In this document: piece after piece, positions 52,219-61,517 of the stretch
Numbering within the stretch: position 1 is the stretch's first letter
Layout: the number at the start of each line of letters is the position of its first letter
Assembly (NCBI GenBank): GCA_000513555.1
Contig: ALYD01000006.1
Location: forward strand, 62,001 to 126,000
Direction: 5' to 3'
DNA length: 64,000 bases
Origin: Lachnospiraceae bacterium JC7
GTDB taxonomy: Bacteria; Bacillota; Clostridia; Lachnospirales; Lachnospiraceae
Program-made: the position numbers and the translations under genes
Notes under the pieces: model-generated
Databases searched by the model: none
Seen by the model: the letters and a program-made list of their open reading frames with translations, nothing else
Told to the model about the DNA's origin: nothing

Positions 52219-54006
52219 TTACATTGGAGGACCACCGCTACGATTTCCACCACCGTATCCGCCTGATCCGCCGCTGCGGTTTCCGCCACCGTATCCTCCG
52301 TTTCCACCGCCGGGGCCTCCTGATCCTCCGCCGAATCCACCGCCGGGGCCGCCCATCATGCCGAAGTCACCGGCTGAGCTTACAGTTGACTGGGAAACAT
52401 ATACTTCATCACCTTCTTCGAGGTCTCCTGAAACGATCTCCACATAATCGTCTGATGTAAGGCCTGTTTCTACAGAAACTGCATGGAATCCGTCGGGAAC
52501 GCTGGAGAAGGCAGCCGGAGCATCCGACCTACCGGATTTATCCTTTGATGAAGCATCATCGTAGGTCTCTCCTGCCTTGTTCTTTACGTATACCTTATCG
52601 CCTCGCTGGAGAGCATCCACAGGGATGGCAAGAGCATTCTCAGATTCATCAAGAATGATAACGCCCTCTACATTCATGCCCGGAAGAAGTCCTCCGAATT
52701 CTGACATGGTTACTGTTACAGGATAGTATGTGACACCGTTTGAAGAAGTTCCCTCCATGGAGATCTTCGTGACTTTACCCTTAAAGGTCTCGCCCTCAAA
52801 GGCGTCAGCGGTTACATCAACAGACTGGCCTACCTTGACATTGGATATATCCAGCTCATCGATGTTCATATCGAAGGTAACTTCCGTAAGGTCATATATA
52901 ACTGCAAGTGATGTGGCGGAAGATCCGTTCTGAACGTTCTCGCCCACGTTTACGCTCTTTGTGACAACAGTACCCGAAATAGGTGCGGTGATGGTGTAGT
53001 TTTCAAAGGTATCGGTGGTGGAATCAAGGCTTGACTGAGCACTTTCTACTGATGACTTGGCACTGTCGACCTTGTCCTTGTAGTTGTAAAGGATATCCTC
53101 AATGTCATCAGCATCCGCAAGGAACAGTGCCTGTCCCGCTGTGACATAATCACCTTCGCTGACCAGCAGCTGTTCTACTGTTACAGAGGAGGTAAGATTG
53201 TCTGCCTTTATGGTGAAATCTCTTGCCGCCTGGAAGGTTCCGTCACCGGAGGAGTTCATTCCGTTAATGCTGGCGGTGGCATACATGTCTGTGGTGATAC
53301 CGCCGGGATTTGCGACCTCGATGGTCACGTATCTTACGAGCTGACCGCCCGTAAGGGTGGATTCCATGGAGTCGACGGAAGTGACTATACCGATGATCTC
53401 TTCAAGAGTATCCTCGATCACAACTGTAGCGGCTGTTCCCACAGGGATCATGGCAGCTTCCACTGAAAGAAAAGGTACGTCCAGCTTCATGGTGGAGTCA
53501 TCGTAGATCTCCGCTATCTCGGTGTTGGATCCGACCTGATCTCCGATGGAGATATTGATGGATTTTATATGACCTGAGTATTTGGACTTGACGGTGTTGC
53601 CGCTGAAATCCGAGGATGCCTTGTCATAATTGTTCACGGCCCTTGAGTAGCTGTTCTCTGAACGCTCCAGAGTGCTGTTCGCGGAACTGAGCTTTGAATT
53701 TATGGAGGAGGAATCTATCTGATACAGAACCTGTCCCTCTTCCACCACATCACCTTCCTGAAAATCTGCGGAAATGATGGTTCCGTCTACCATGGAAGTG
53801 ATCTTGTAGCTGTCCTTGGGGGAGATGGTACCGGAGCTGGATAATGAAGACTGGATGGTCTGCCTCGTAACAGTTCCGGTCTTTACTTCTGAATCCGATG
53901 AAGCTGCAGTCTTTTGTTTATTTTGATAAAAAACAGCTCCTCCCGCTGCGGCCATCAGAACCAGGGCTACGATGACCAGCTTTTTTGATGGTAATTTAAG
54001 TTTCAT
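52219..54006 (-). CDS. MacA-like periplasmic adaptor (HlyD/MFP) with Gly-rich tail
   Basis: This 595-residue adaptor of the ABC exporter has an N-terminal membrane anchor (about 8-27) and lipoyl-type half motifs (VDGTIISADFQEGDVVEEGQVLYQID and APISGTVVTKSVNVGENVQNG). It also has coiled-coil regions and beta-barrel and membrane-proximal domains ending LPGMNVEGVIIL. The last 45 residues are a Gly-rich tail with two copies of GGYGGGNRSGG. The family usually has about 400-450 residues. The extra length comes from a duplicated lipoyl/hairpin region and the tail. It precedes the ATPase gene. Confidence 0.92.
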   Translation of the reverse strand: MKLKLPSKKLVIVALVLMAAAGGAVFYQNKQKTAASSDSEVKTGTVTRQTIQSSLSSSGTISPKDSYKITSMVDGTIISADFQEGDVVEEGQVLYQIDSSSINSKLSSANSTLERSENSYSRAVNNYDKASSDFSGNTVKSKYSGHIKSINISIGDQVGSNTEIAEIYDDSTMKLDVPFLSVEAAMIPVGTAATVVIEDTLEEIIGIVTSVDSMESTLTGGQLVRYVTIEVANPGGITTDMYATASINGMNSSGDGTFQAARDFTIKADNLTSSVTVEQLLVSEGDYVTAGQALFLADADDIEDILYNYKDKVDSAKSSVESAQSSLDSTTDTFENYTITAPISGTVVTKSVNVGENVQNGSSATSLAVIYDLTEVTFDMNIDELDISNVKVGQSVDVTADAFEGETFKGKVTKISMEGTSSNGVTYYPVTVTMSEFGGLLPGMNVEGVIILDESENALAIPVDALQRGDKVYVKNKAGETYDDASSKDKSGRSDAPAAFSSVPDGFHAVSVETGLTSDDYVEIVSGDLEEGDEVYVSQSTVSSAGDFGMMGGPGGGFGGGSGGPGGGNGGYGGGNRSGGSGGYGGGNRSGGPPM

Positions 54007-54033
54007 ATATTGCTCCCAAATCCTGTTTTTAGT

Positions 54034-55134
54034 TTAGTTCGCTACCGCTATGATCTCCTGAGATCCGTCGGAGCTCTGTGACCATACAACAGTAACCTTA
54101 TCGTTCTTATCCAGACTTCCGTATACGGAGAATGCATAAGCCACATCGTCATTTCCGATATCGTACTCGACACCGCCAATGGAAACTGATGTAGGAGTCA
54201 TAAGATTTGTTGAGCTGTAGTAGATAGCGTCGATTGTTCCCGTAATGGTACCCATATCTGTACCTGAGGAGGAATATGCATATACGGACTTTGTGGCAGA
54301 ATTGTAGTAAACAACTACAGGATCTCCGCTGGATGCAGCATCCTCGATAGCATCTGCAGAGGAAGTTTCTCCGTTGAGAGTGTAGCTTCCTGCGTTCTTG
54401 CTGAATGGAATGATACTTGAGATGCTCTTGTCCACCTTGAGAAGATAAGGGCCTTTAACATTGGCTTCCAGTGTGCTGAGAAGATTGAGATCGTCGTTGT
54501 CCGTAAGCTCAAAGCCGAATATCTTTCCGTATATGGTGTTGTTGGTCCTTGTAGCAGATTCATTGGCATAGGTGTTTGTCTTCATGAGGTTGTAAAAGAT
54601 GTTTACACAATCCTCATAGGTCAGGAACTCGTTTACTCCCCTGTTGACGTTTTCGATAAGCCCTATGGCTGTTGACTTTGCGTGCCGGTTGTTCACCAGG
54701 TTTCCTGCAAAGTCGGTATTTGAGTATCCGAGCAATGTAAGACATGCCTTTTCAGCCTCTGCCATCTTGATGCCCTGGTCCGGCTTGAAAAGACCTCCCA
54801 GGTATGCGCTGAGCCAGCCCTGCTCTGCAGCTATACGTATATAGGAAGCGTACTGAGAGGTTGAAAGCACATCTGAAAAGACAGAAACATTGGACTCTGC
54901 TGCCACCATGGTGTGGTATGTGGAGGCCATGACTATCATTTTTGCGAACTCGGCTCTGGAAACAGGCTGTTCGTTCAGGGTCACGTCGAAGTTCTCTATG
55001 ATCTTTGCACTTATCAGTGCATTTTTCCTTTGGGTAAGGGATGTGGATGCAAATGCTTTTATCGGTGTATATGAAACGATGCTCACAATGCCGGTGACCG
55101 CAGCAAGTGTGCCGTACATTAATCTTCTGTTCAT
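54034..55134 (-). CDS. S-layer-homology (SLH) domain secreted protein
   Basis: This 366-residue protein has a signal peptide (MNRRLMYG, cleaved near AFA) and SLH-type repeats (VSRAEFAKMIVMAS, FSDVLSTSQYASYIRIAAEQGWLSAYLGGLFKPDQGIKMAEAEKACLTLLGY) that bind secondary cell-wall polymers. The C-terminal part is unassigned, with beta-rich GTITGTIDAIYYSS and DVAYAFSVYGSLDKNDKV. AAGGAG lies 5-6 bp before ATG. It is first in the operon with the adaptor, ATPase and permease, so it may link the exporter to the cell wall. Confidence 0.88.
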   Translation of the reverse strand: MNRRLMYGTLAAVTGIVSIVSYTPIKAFASTSLTQRKNALISAKIIENFDVTLNEQPVSRAEFAKMIVMASTYHTMVAAESNVSVFSDVLSTSQYASYIRIAAEQGWLSAYLGGLFKPDQGIKMAEAEKACLTLLGYSNTDFAGNLVNNRHAKSTAIGLIENVNRGVNEFLTYEDCVNIFYNLMKTNTYANESATRTNNTIYGKIFGFELTDNDDLNLLSTLEANVKGPYLLKVDKSISSIIPFSKNAGSYTLNGETSSADAIEDAASSGDPVVVYYNSATKSVYAYSSSGTDMGTITGTIDAIYYSSTNLMTPTSVSIGGVEYDIGNDDVAYAFSVYGSLDKNDKVTVVWSQSSDGSQEIIAVAN

Positions 55135-55566
55135 TTTTACTCCTTATCAGATGGGATCTCTTGATCAACCCCTGCTCACGGGGGGGATAAAATGTGATAT
55201 ATGCCCCCCTATAAAAGAACTAGTGGCATTTTACCCATGAAAACTGAAACGAAGCTGAAAAAAATTTCAGGAAACTTTCAGAAAACAAGGTTTCACAAAA
55301 TGTTCACAAAGACATTGGCCATTTTCTTTTCAGATTCTGATGTGATATTTCAGCCGCTGGTTTTCAGTTTGATTTCAACTTTAACTGCTACTATTCATAG
55401 GTACATTCAGTTATACTGATGTTGATGTACCGGAAAACCTGTACTGCCCTGGAGGCATCGCTGATATAAATACACTTCATAATGTATATCGCCTGCTTTC
55501 CGGATACAATATATGCACATTATAACAGATGAATAAAATACAATATCATTAAATCGAGGGAATAAA
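55135..55566. promoter_or_regulatory. Divergent control region of exporter operon and two-component system
   Basis: Two adjacent 11-bp direct repeats TTTCAGGAAAC and TTTCAGAAAAC (55265-55286) are followed by TTCACAAAA and TTCACAAAG, also 11 bp apart (55292-55311). That phasing is typical of OmpR-family binding. Nearer the exporter side lies GGGGGGG paired with CCCCCC (55179-55211). Probable target of the adjacent regulator. Confidence 0.55.
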
Positions 55567-56238
55567 ATGAAAATATTGATAGTTGAAGACGAAAAGCTTT
55601 TGGCTGATTCTATAAAGACGCTTCTTGAGGATAAAGGCTATGAGGCCGATGCCGTCTACGATGGTGAGTCCGGTGTGGACTATGCGGAAACCGGCGTATA
55701 TGATCTTTTGATACTGGATGTCATGATGCCGAAGCTTAACGGTTATCAGGTGGCTAAAAAGCTTCGGCAGATACATCTGAGCACTCCTATACTTATGCTC
55801 ACGGCGAAGTCCGATCTTATGGACAGAGTTGAAGGGCTAAATTCAGGGGCGGACTACTATCTCACGAAGCCCTTTGACAGCAGGGAACTCCTTGCCTGTG
55901 TGACGGCTCTTCTCAGACGTCAGGGAACTGAAGTGGACGAGCTTAAGTTCGGAAACACTTCACTGGAGCTTGGATCAGGAAGCCTGATATGCGGCGAAAA
56001 TGAACTTCGCCTCAGCGCCAAGGAATTTGAAGTCATGAGGATGCTCATGCAGTCAAAGGACAAGAATCTTTCCAAGGAAGCCATACTCAGTAAGGTCTGG
56101 GGATATGATTCCGATGCTGTGGAAAATCACGTTGAGGTATATGTGGGTTTCCTCAGAAAGAAACTAAAATCCATAGGCTCCAATGTAGGCATCGTGGCAG
56201 CAAGGCGTCTCGGATATCATCTTGAACTTGAGGAGTGA
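55567..56238 (+). CDS. OmpR/PhoB-type response regulator (exporter TCS)
   Basis: This 223-residue regulator has a receiver with VEDEK, phosphoacceptor Asp in LILDVMMPKLNG (near residue 51) and Lys in YLTKPFD. The C-terminal winged helix has LSAKEFEVMRMLMQ and NHVEVYVGFLRKKL. GAGGGA lies about 7 bp before ATG. The kinase gene starts 6 bp after its stop. The divergent exporter operon is the likely regulon. Confidence 0.94.
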   Translation: MKILIVEDEKLLADSIKTLLEDKGYEADAVYDGESGVDYAETGVYDLLILDVMMPKLNGYQVAKKLRQIHLSTPILMLTAKSDLMDRVEGLNSGADYYLTKPFDSRELLACVTALLRRQGTEVDELKFGNTSLELGSGSLICGENELRLSAKEFEVMRMLMQSKDKNLSKEAILSKVWGYDSDAVENHVEVYVGFLRKKLKSIGSNVGIVAARRLGYHLELEE

Positions 56239-56244
56239 TTTCTT

Positions 56245-57714
56245 ATGGAGATGATAAAAAAACTGAGGATCCGTTTCGTGATCATAACCATGGTCATAGT
56301 TACAGTCATGCTTGTGGTGATATTCGGACTGCTGATAAGCCTGACTCACCGACGTATCTATTCGGACAGCGTCAAAATGATCATCGGAGTGTCGGGGATG
56401 CCTCTCGGAATGAATCAGAACCGCCGTCCTGAAAGACGCGGTCTGAACGAACCTACAGATGTACAGCTGCCGTTTTTCAGGGTGGAGGTAGATACTGAAG
56501 GAAATATAGTTGCCACGGATGGTGACTTTTATGATCTTACCGATGAAGAGACCATAAATTCCCTTGTAAGTGAAGTGCTTTCCAGAAAGGAAAGACTGGG
56601 TGATCTTTCGGAATATAATCTCAGATATTTCCGTGCAGTGTCATCGCCTCAGCGAAATGACAGTAAGGCACCTGGGATGGATATTCCCGGAAAGGCTCCT
56701 GAAAAAAAGCCCGGGATGGATCCTGTGGCAGAGCCTAAGCCGGTTGTAGACACGGGGGAAGTAAAGGAAAGCTCCAAAGAGACTGAAACCACATCTGTCA
56801 ATACGACTGATGTGATATCCGGCGGAAAAGAGGATTTCGATCCTTCTGATATAAAGGATGAAAACTGGGACGGAAAAAGCAACCGTATCATAGTGTTTGC
56901 GGATGTTTCCTCGGAGATCGCCACCATGAAAAACCTTACCAGAAACTGCTTTTTCAGTGGCCTTTTGAGCTTCATTGTCTTTCTGGTCATCGCCATGTTC
57001 TTTGCGAGATGGTCTGTAAAGCCGGTGGAGGACGCGTGGATACAGCAGAGACAGTTTGTTTCCGATGCCTCCCACGAGCTGAAGACTCCTCTCTCCGTTA
57101 TTTTGACAGATGCGGAAATGCTTAGATCCAGAGATTTTGACGAGGAGAAGAAAAAGCAGTTCGCCGACAATATCCTGACCATGTCCCATCAGATGAGGGG
57201 ACTTGTGGAAAGTCTTCTGCAGCTTGCAAGAGTTGATAACGGAGCCATTCAGAAAGCTCCTGAGCAGATGATCGACCTTTCTCAGATGGTTTCAAACGAG
57301 GTCATGACCTTTGAAGTCATGTTCTTTGAAAAAGGGCTGATGCTCACAGAGGATGTTGAGAAGGGGATAAGCATAAAGGGTGCTCCTCAGTATATCAAGC
57401 AGGTCATAGAGATCCTTCTTGATAATGCTCAGAAATACAGTTTTCCGAACGGAACTGTGGAGGTTTCATTAAAGAAGTCGGGTTCCCACAGGTGCCTTTT
57501 GAGTGTTGCGGATCCCGGAGAAAAGATCTCCGATGAAGATCTGAAAAATATCTTTAAGCGTTTCTATCGTATAGACGAGGCAAGAGCCATGAATCATTCC
57601 TACGGTCTGGGACTATCCATAGCTCAGAATATAGTCAAGGATCATAAGGGACGCATATGGGCGGAATCAAAGAACGGTATCAATACTTTCAGGGTTGAAC
57701 TGCCTCTGGCATGA
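56245..57714 (+). CDS. Membrane sensor histidine kinase (exporter TCS)
   Basis: This 489-residue kinase has an N-terminal membrane helix (about 13-35) and an extracytoplasmic domain of about 185 residues with an unusual Pro/Lys/Glu/Thr-rich middle (PGKAPEKKPGMDP). A second helix (about 234-254) follows, then HisKA FVSDASHELKTPLSVILTDAEML, N box EILLDNAQKYSF and G box GLGLSIAQNIVKDH. No full HAMP is visible between helix 2 and HisKA. AGGAG lies about 9 bp before ATG. It is co-transcribed with the regulator. Confidence 0.93.
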   Translation: MEMIKKLRIRFVIITMVIVTVMLVVIFGLLISLTHRRIYSDSVKMIIGVSGMPLGMNQNRRPERRGLNEPTDVQLPFFRVEVDTEGNIVATDGDFYDLTDEETINSLVSEVLSRKERLGDLSEYNLRYFRAVSSPQRNDSKAPGMDIPGKAPEKKPGMDPVAEPKPVVDTGEVKESSKETETTSVNTTDVISGGKEDFDPSDIKDENWDGKSNRIIVFADVSSEIATMKNLTRNCFFSGLLSFIVFLVIAMFFARWSVKPVEDAWIQQRQFVSDASHELKTPLSVILTDAEMLRSRDFDEEKKKQFADNILTMSHQMRGLVESLLQLARVDNGAIQKAPEQMIDLSQMVSNEVMTFEVMFFEKGLMLTEDVEKGISIKGAPQYIKQVIEILLDNAQKYSFPNGTVEVSLKKSGSHRCLLSVADPGEKISDEDLKNIFKRFYRIDEARAMNHSYGLGLSIAQNIVKDHKGRIWAESKNGINTFRVELPLA

Positions 57715-57741
57715 ATTACATCTGTCAAGAATTACAGTTAT

Positions 57742-57790
57742 AAAAAGAGAACCGGCAAAGGAGATAAAACTCCGGTGCCGGTTCTCTTTT
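57742..57790. terminator. Bidirectional terminator between kinase and MATE genes
   Basis: AAAAAGAGAACCGGCA pairs with TGCCGGTTCTCTTTT, giving T runs on both strands between convergent genes. A second inverted repeat CAATGCTTA/TAAGCATTG lies at 57796-57823. Confidence 0.9.
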
Positions 57791-57840
57791 AGGTTCAATG
57801 CTTATCTGCAGCTCTAAGCATTGGCATGCTATGTATGGAA

Positions 57841-59229
57841 TTATATGAGCTGATGTCTCAGCCACTTCTTTCCTTTGAATCTGTGAATATAGAAAAGTCC
57901 GCGTACCAGCCAGTCAAACGACATACCGTACCATACTGCGATAGGACCGAAGCCCATTACCCGGATAAGAAATGTGGTCAAGGCAACTCTGGTGCACCAC
58001 ATGGACAGGGATGAGACCACCATGGTGTAGCTCACATCTCCTGCGGCCCTCAGACCGTATGGGATGATGAAGCTCGGCACCCAGAGGAGACATTTGAGGA
58101 TGGTGACGTATATCATCATATCGAAGCACATGGCTGCGCTGGCGGGCTCCATGCCTGCAAGCCACATTACAGGCTTACAGAGTGCAAATGTCAGAAGACA
58201 GGAAGCTACGATGACATAATCTCCTATTCTTACGTGCTTTACGATGTAGTACTTGGCCTCTTCTCTCTTACCCGCACCAAGGGTCTGTCCCGTTACTGTC
58301 ATAAGGCCGGTTCCCACTGCGATTGCTGCGATACCGTTCAGGTTCTCGAATATAATGGTCATGGCCTGGGCAGCTATGGCTGTAGTTCCGAGTGTTGATA
58401 CAGAAGACTGTATGGCGAGCTTTCCGAACTGGAACATACTGTTCTCGACTCCCGATGGGATACCGATGAAAAGTATACGGCGTATCATTTCGAAATCAGG
58501 CTTTATGAAATAATGTCTCAGTACTATAGGCTGTGCCGGACGTCTCAGTGCGATCATCAGAACGATTGCCGAGAACATACGGGAAAGAAGTGTAGACAGT
58601 GCCGCTCCGAAGACGCTCCAGTTAAATATGAAAATGAATACGAAATTTCCTATTATGTTCAGTATGTTTGAGATGACGGAAACCTTCATGGGGAATTTAC
58701 TGTTTCCGCCGGCTCTGTAAAATGCGGCTCCCACCTGATAGAGTGCTATGAAGGGGAAGGAAGCGGCGGTATATCTGAAATATATCATGGAGTTTTCCAT
58801 GACCCCGTCTGCCACCTGTCCGAATACAAGTCTGAGGATTCCTGCATTAAAGATCTCCGATATAAGCATTACCGAAAGGGAAATGGTCATGACAGCGAGA
58901 ATGATCTGCTGTGCCGCGCTGTTGGCCTTTTTTTCGTTGCCGGAGCCGATATACTGGGAACATATGATGGTTCCTCCGGTTGCGATGGCTGAAAACATCT
59001 GGATGACCAGAGTGTTGATGGAATCCGTCAGAGAAACTGCGGATATGGCTTCACTGCCCACTCTTGTGACCATCATGGAATCTGCCATACCCATAAAAGC
59101 GGTAAGGAGGTTCTCTATCATAAGAGGGATAAGAAGCTTTTTCAGGTCGATGTCTGAAAATTCAAGATCGTCCCATTTTATTTTTGCTTTGTCATATAAA
59201 CGGTTTAATCGGAATAGATAGTGATACAC
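57841..59229 (-). CDS. MATE family efflux transporter
   Basis: This 462-residue inner-membrane antiporter of the MATE/NorM-DinF superfamily has about twelve hydrophobic segments in two homologous bundles. It has the family-typical MADSMMVTRVGSEAISAVSLTDS near helix 2 and QTLGAGKREEAKYYIVK near the loop of the second half. It should export cationic compounds using a proton or sodium gradient. The substrate is unknown. It is a single gene. Confidence 0.93.
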   Translation of the reverse strand: MYHYLFRLNRLYDKAKIKWDDLEFSDIDLKKLLIPLMIENLLTAFMGMADSMMVTRVGSEAISAVSLTDSINTLVIQMFSAIATGGTIICSQYIGSGNEKKANSAAQQIILAVMTISLSVMLISEIFNAGILRLVFGQVADGVMENSMIYFRYTAASFPFIALYQVGAAFYRAGGNSKFPMKVSVISNILNIIGNFVFIFIFNWSVFGAALSTLLSRMFSAIVLMIALRRPAQPIVLRHYFIKPDFEMIRRILFIGIPSGVENSMFQFGKLAIQSSVSTLGTTAIAAQAMTIIFENLNGIAAIAVGTGLMTVTGQTLGAGKREEAKYYIVKHVRIGDYVIVASCLLTFALCKPVMWLAGMEPASAAMCFDMMIYVTILKCLLWVPSFIIPYGLRAAGDVSYTMVVSSLSMWCTRVALTTFLIRVMGFGPIAVWYGMSFDWLVRGLFYIHRFKGKKWLRHQLI

Positions 59230-59348
59230 CGGTTATTCTCCTTGTTTGATGCGGACAAAGGCTAGGCCCTGTCCCGGTGAAATGTTCCTCATCGGTGCGG
59301 ATTAGTATGCCGATGTACTTCTGGCGATAATTTATAAGCCGGATCGAT

Positions 59349-59984
59349 TCAAATATAGTTTTTGATTCGCTGATAGACTTCAGCTACCGGAAGTCCCACA
59401 ACGTTGTTGTAGTCTCCGTCTATGCCCTTCACATATTTTGCGAAATTTCCCTGTATGCCGTAGGCTCCTGCCTTATCCATGGGCTCCTCTGAGTTTGTAT
59501 AGGCAAGTATCTCAGGTTCGGTCATAGGATATACATGAACATCAGTCTGTACAGAAAAGTTCTCAACTACTGTTACGAAGGACCCGGAAACTTTGTCTGA
59601 GTTTAAGCCCGTTTCTGTCAATGCTTCTGCCGAAACTATTATGACGGTCACACCGGTGTAGACCTGATGCGTGCGGCCCTGAAGGTTTCTGATCATATCC
59701 GCCGCTTCTTCATGTGAATGAGGCTTTCCCAGGATCTTTCCGTCTATGGAGACCACTGTGTCTGCTCCCAGAATAAGGGCAGCTGTGCCCTCTTCTTTCG
59801 CGATCTTTTTTGCTATATCGGAAGCTTTCTGCTTCGAGAGAGACATCACAACCTCTGATGGTACAGTCGAAGTGACTACCTCTTCTATGCTGCTTGGAAT
59901 GATCTCCGGTGTTATCCCGATCTGAAAAAGAAGTTCCTTTCTCCTGGGAGAGCCGGAAGCCAGAATAAAACGCTCTATATTCAT
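59349..59984 (-). CDS. maf: Maf family nucleotide pyrophosphatase
   Basis: This 211-residue house-cleaning nucleoside triphosphate pyrophosphatase has the N-terminal ILASGSPRRKELL motif, GADTVVSIDGKILGKP and KAGAYGIQGNFAKYVKGIDGDYNNVVGLPV blocks. AAAGGA about 8 bp upstream selects the start at 59984. It hydrolyses non-canonical or damaged nucleotides and affects septation in Bacillus. It lies alone, divergent from the LacI-type gene. Confidence 0.94.
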   Translation of the reverse strand: MNIERFILASGSPRRKELLFQIGITPEIIPSSIEEVVTSTVPSEVVMSLSKQKASDIAKKIAKEEGTAALILGADTVVSIDGKILGKPHSHEEAADMIRNLQGRTHQVYTGVTVIIVSAEALTETGLNSDKVSGSFVTVVENFSVQTDVHVYPMTEPEILAYTNSEEPMDKAGAYGIQGNFAKYVKGIDGDYNNVVGLPVAEVYQRIKNYI

Positions 59985-60162
59985 AATGGATCCTTTCAGA
60001 ATTAAACGCATAGTTCCGCATTATATGCTTTTCTGTTGAAAATATGTGTACATATCTAAGTACATTCCGATTTTTGTGTAAAATGTAAGTGCTTTCAGCC
60101 TGCAACGAGATAATTATATATAAAGCGACCATTTTATTCCATATGGGATATTGACGGTATTC

Positions 60163-60228
60163 TTGACAAGAAGTTGAAGGAAAACTAAAATTATCACAAC
60201 TAGGAAAATCAACGGGTTAACCGGTTAA
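60163..60228 (+). promoter_or_regulatory. LacI-type gene promoter and operator
   Basis: TTGACA and TAAAAT are separated by 17 bp (60163-60191). A perfect 12-bp palindrome TTAACCGGTTAA (60217-60228), with the central CG typical of LacI-family operators, lies about 20-30 bp past the start point. Autorepression is likely. The rest of 59985-60333 has no gene. Confidence 0.7.
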
Positions 60229-60333
60229 TGGAACGGTCTTGAGGTCTGTCACTCTCTTAATGCAGTTAACAATCGGGGACAGACTTATGGCACTTGAATC
60301 AGTACATTTCACCTTTATATTTCGGAGTTTTTT

Positions 60334-61344
60334 ATGGGACGTGACGGCAAGATCACTATTAAAGATATAGCGGAGATGGCAGGAGTATCGAAAACCACCG
60401 TCTCCTTCTTTTTGAACGGGAAGATCGACAAGATGTCTCCGGAGACCAGAACAAAGATTCAGGAGATAATTCAGGAAACAAATTATCGCCCGAATATCGC
60501 AGCCAGAACCCTCAATCAGAAGAAAACAAATCTCATAGGGGTCATCATAGGCGATATAACCAATACATTTTCAAACAAGATAGTTAAAGGCATAGAGGAT
60601 ACTGCAAGAAAACGCGGATATCAGACGCTGATAGGAAATTCCGCCTACGATCCCGAGATGGAGTCAAGCTATGTCAGCCGTATGCTGACACTGGGGGCTG
60701 ACGGATTTATCATTCAGCCGACAACGGGATTTCATGAGACTTCGCAGATCATCCTTGGAGAGAGAAAGCCCTTCGTTTATTTCGACAGTAAGGTATATGA
60801 GGACGATGCCTACTGGGTAAAGACAGATAACTATACTGCCACCTATCACGCTATAGAGAAACTGATACAAAAGGGATATAAGAATTTCCTGATGATAGGT
60901 GCAGATCCATCGAGGCTCAGTACCCGTATCGAACGCTCTTCCGGATTTACGGATTGTATAACCGGGAACGGACTTCAATTCAAAAACCTCGAGATTAGAG
61001 ATGGAGCGATCGATAAAGAAGAGGTGGAGAAATTTGTCAGAGAAAATATGGATACGGAGCAGCCGACACTGGTTTACGTGCCTAACTGCTGGGCACTGCC
61101 GGAGGTTTACAGAGCTTTACAGCCATTAAAGGACAATATTCCTGAAAAACTCGGTATAATCGGCTTTGATAATGTTGAATGGGCAGAGTTCTCCTATCCT
61201 AAGATAAGCACCATCGTTCAGCCGGCTTATGAAGAGGGACAGAAGGCTGCGGAGATCCTCATCGATCAGATCGAAGAGACCAATGAGGAAAAGATCCACC
61301 AGACCCTGAAGTGTTCCGTGAACTGGTCGGAGTCGACATTGTAG
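60334..61344 (+). CDS. LacI family transcriptional repressor
   Basis: This 336-residue repressor has the N-terminal helix-turn-helix with hinge (TIKDIAEMAGVSKTTVSFFLNGKIDKMSPETRTKIQEIIQETNYRPNIAARTL) and a periplasmic-binding-type ligand domain (LIGVIIGDITNTFSNKIVKGIEDTARKRGY, then GIIGFDNVEWAEFSYPKISTIVQP). A GGAG 6 bp upstream supports the start. The effector is unknown, and no sugar genes are adjacent. The palindrome upstream suggests it controls itself. Confidence 0.93.
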   Translation: MGRDGKITIKDIAEMAGVSKTTVSFFLNGKIDKMSPETRTKIQEIIQETNYRPNIAARTLNQKKTNLIGVIIGDITNTFSNKIVKGIEDTARKRGYQTLIGNSAYDPEMESSYVSRMLTLGADGFIIQPTTGFHETSQIILGERKPFVYFDSKVYEDDAYWVKTDNYTATYHAIEKLIQKGYKNFLMIGADPSRLSTRIERSSGFTDCITGNGLQFKNLEIRDGAIDKEEVEKFVRENMDTEQPTLVYVPNCWALPEVYRALQPLKDNIPEKLGIIGFDNVEWAEFSYPKISTIVQPAYEEGQKAAEILIDQIEETNEEKIHQTLKCSVNWSESTL

Positions 61345-61355
61345 ATATGATAAAA

Positions 61356-61398
61356 AGGACCTCCTTCTGAGAAGATGATTTTCAGAAGGAGGTCTTTT
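61356..61398 (+). terminator. Terminator of the LacI-type gene
   Basis: AGGACCTCCTTCTGA pairs with TCAGAAGGAGGTCTTTT on the + strand. Confidence 0.9.
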
Positions 61399-61434
61399 GC
61401 TTTTAATCACTTTGAAAAGATGAATAATTATAGA

Positions 61435-61494
61435 AAATTCCGCGTGGATATGCACTTCAATCGAGTGGGCCGGTGCGATCCTGCGGAATTCTTA
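61435..61494 (-). terminator. Probable terminator of the hybrid kinase gene
   Basis: On the minus strand, AATTCCGC-GGAT-GCAC pairs in three blocks with GTGC-ATCC-GCGGAATT, separated by single-base or two-base bulges, and TTCTATAATT follows. Confidence 0.6.
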
Positions 61495-61517
61495 TTATTA
61501 ATGATTTTATAGAATCA

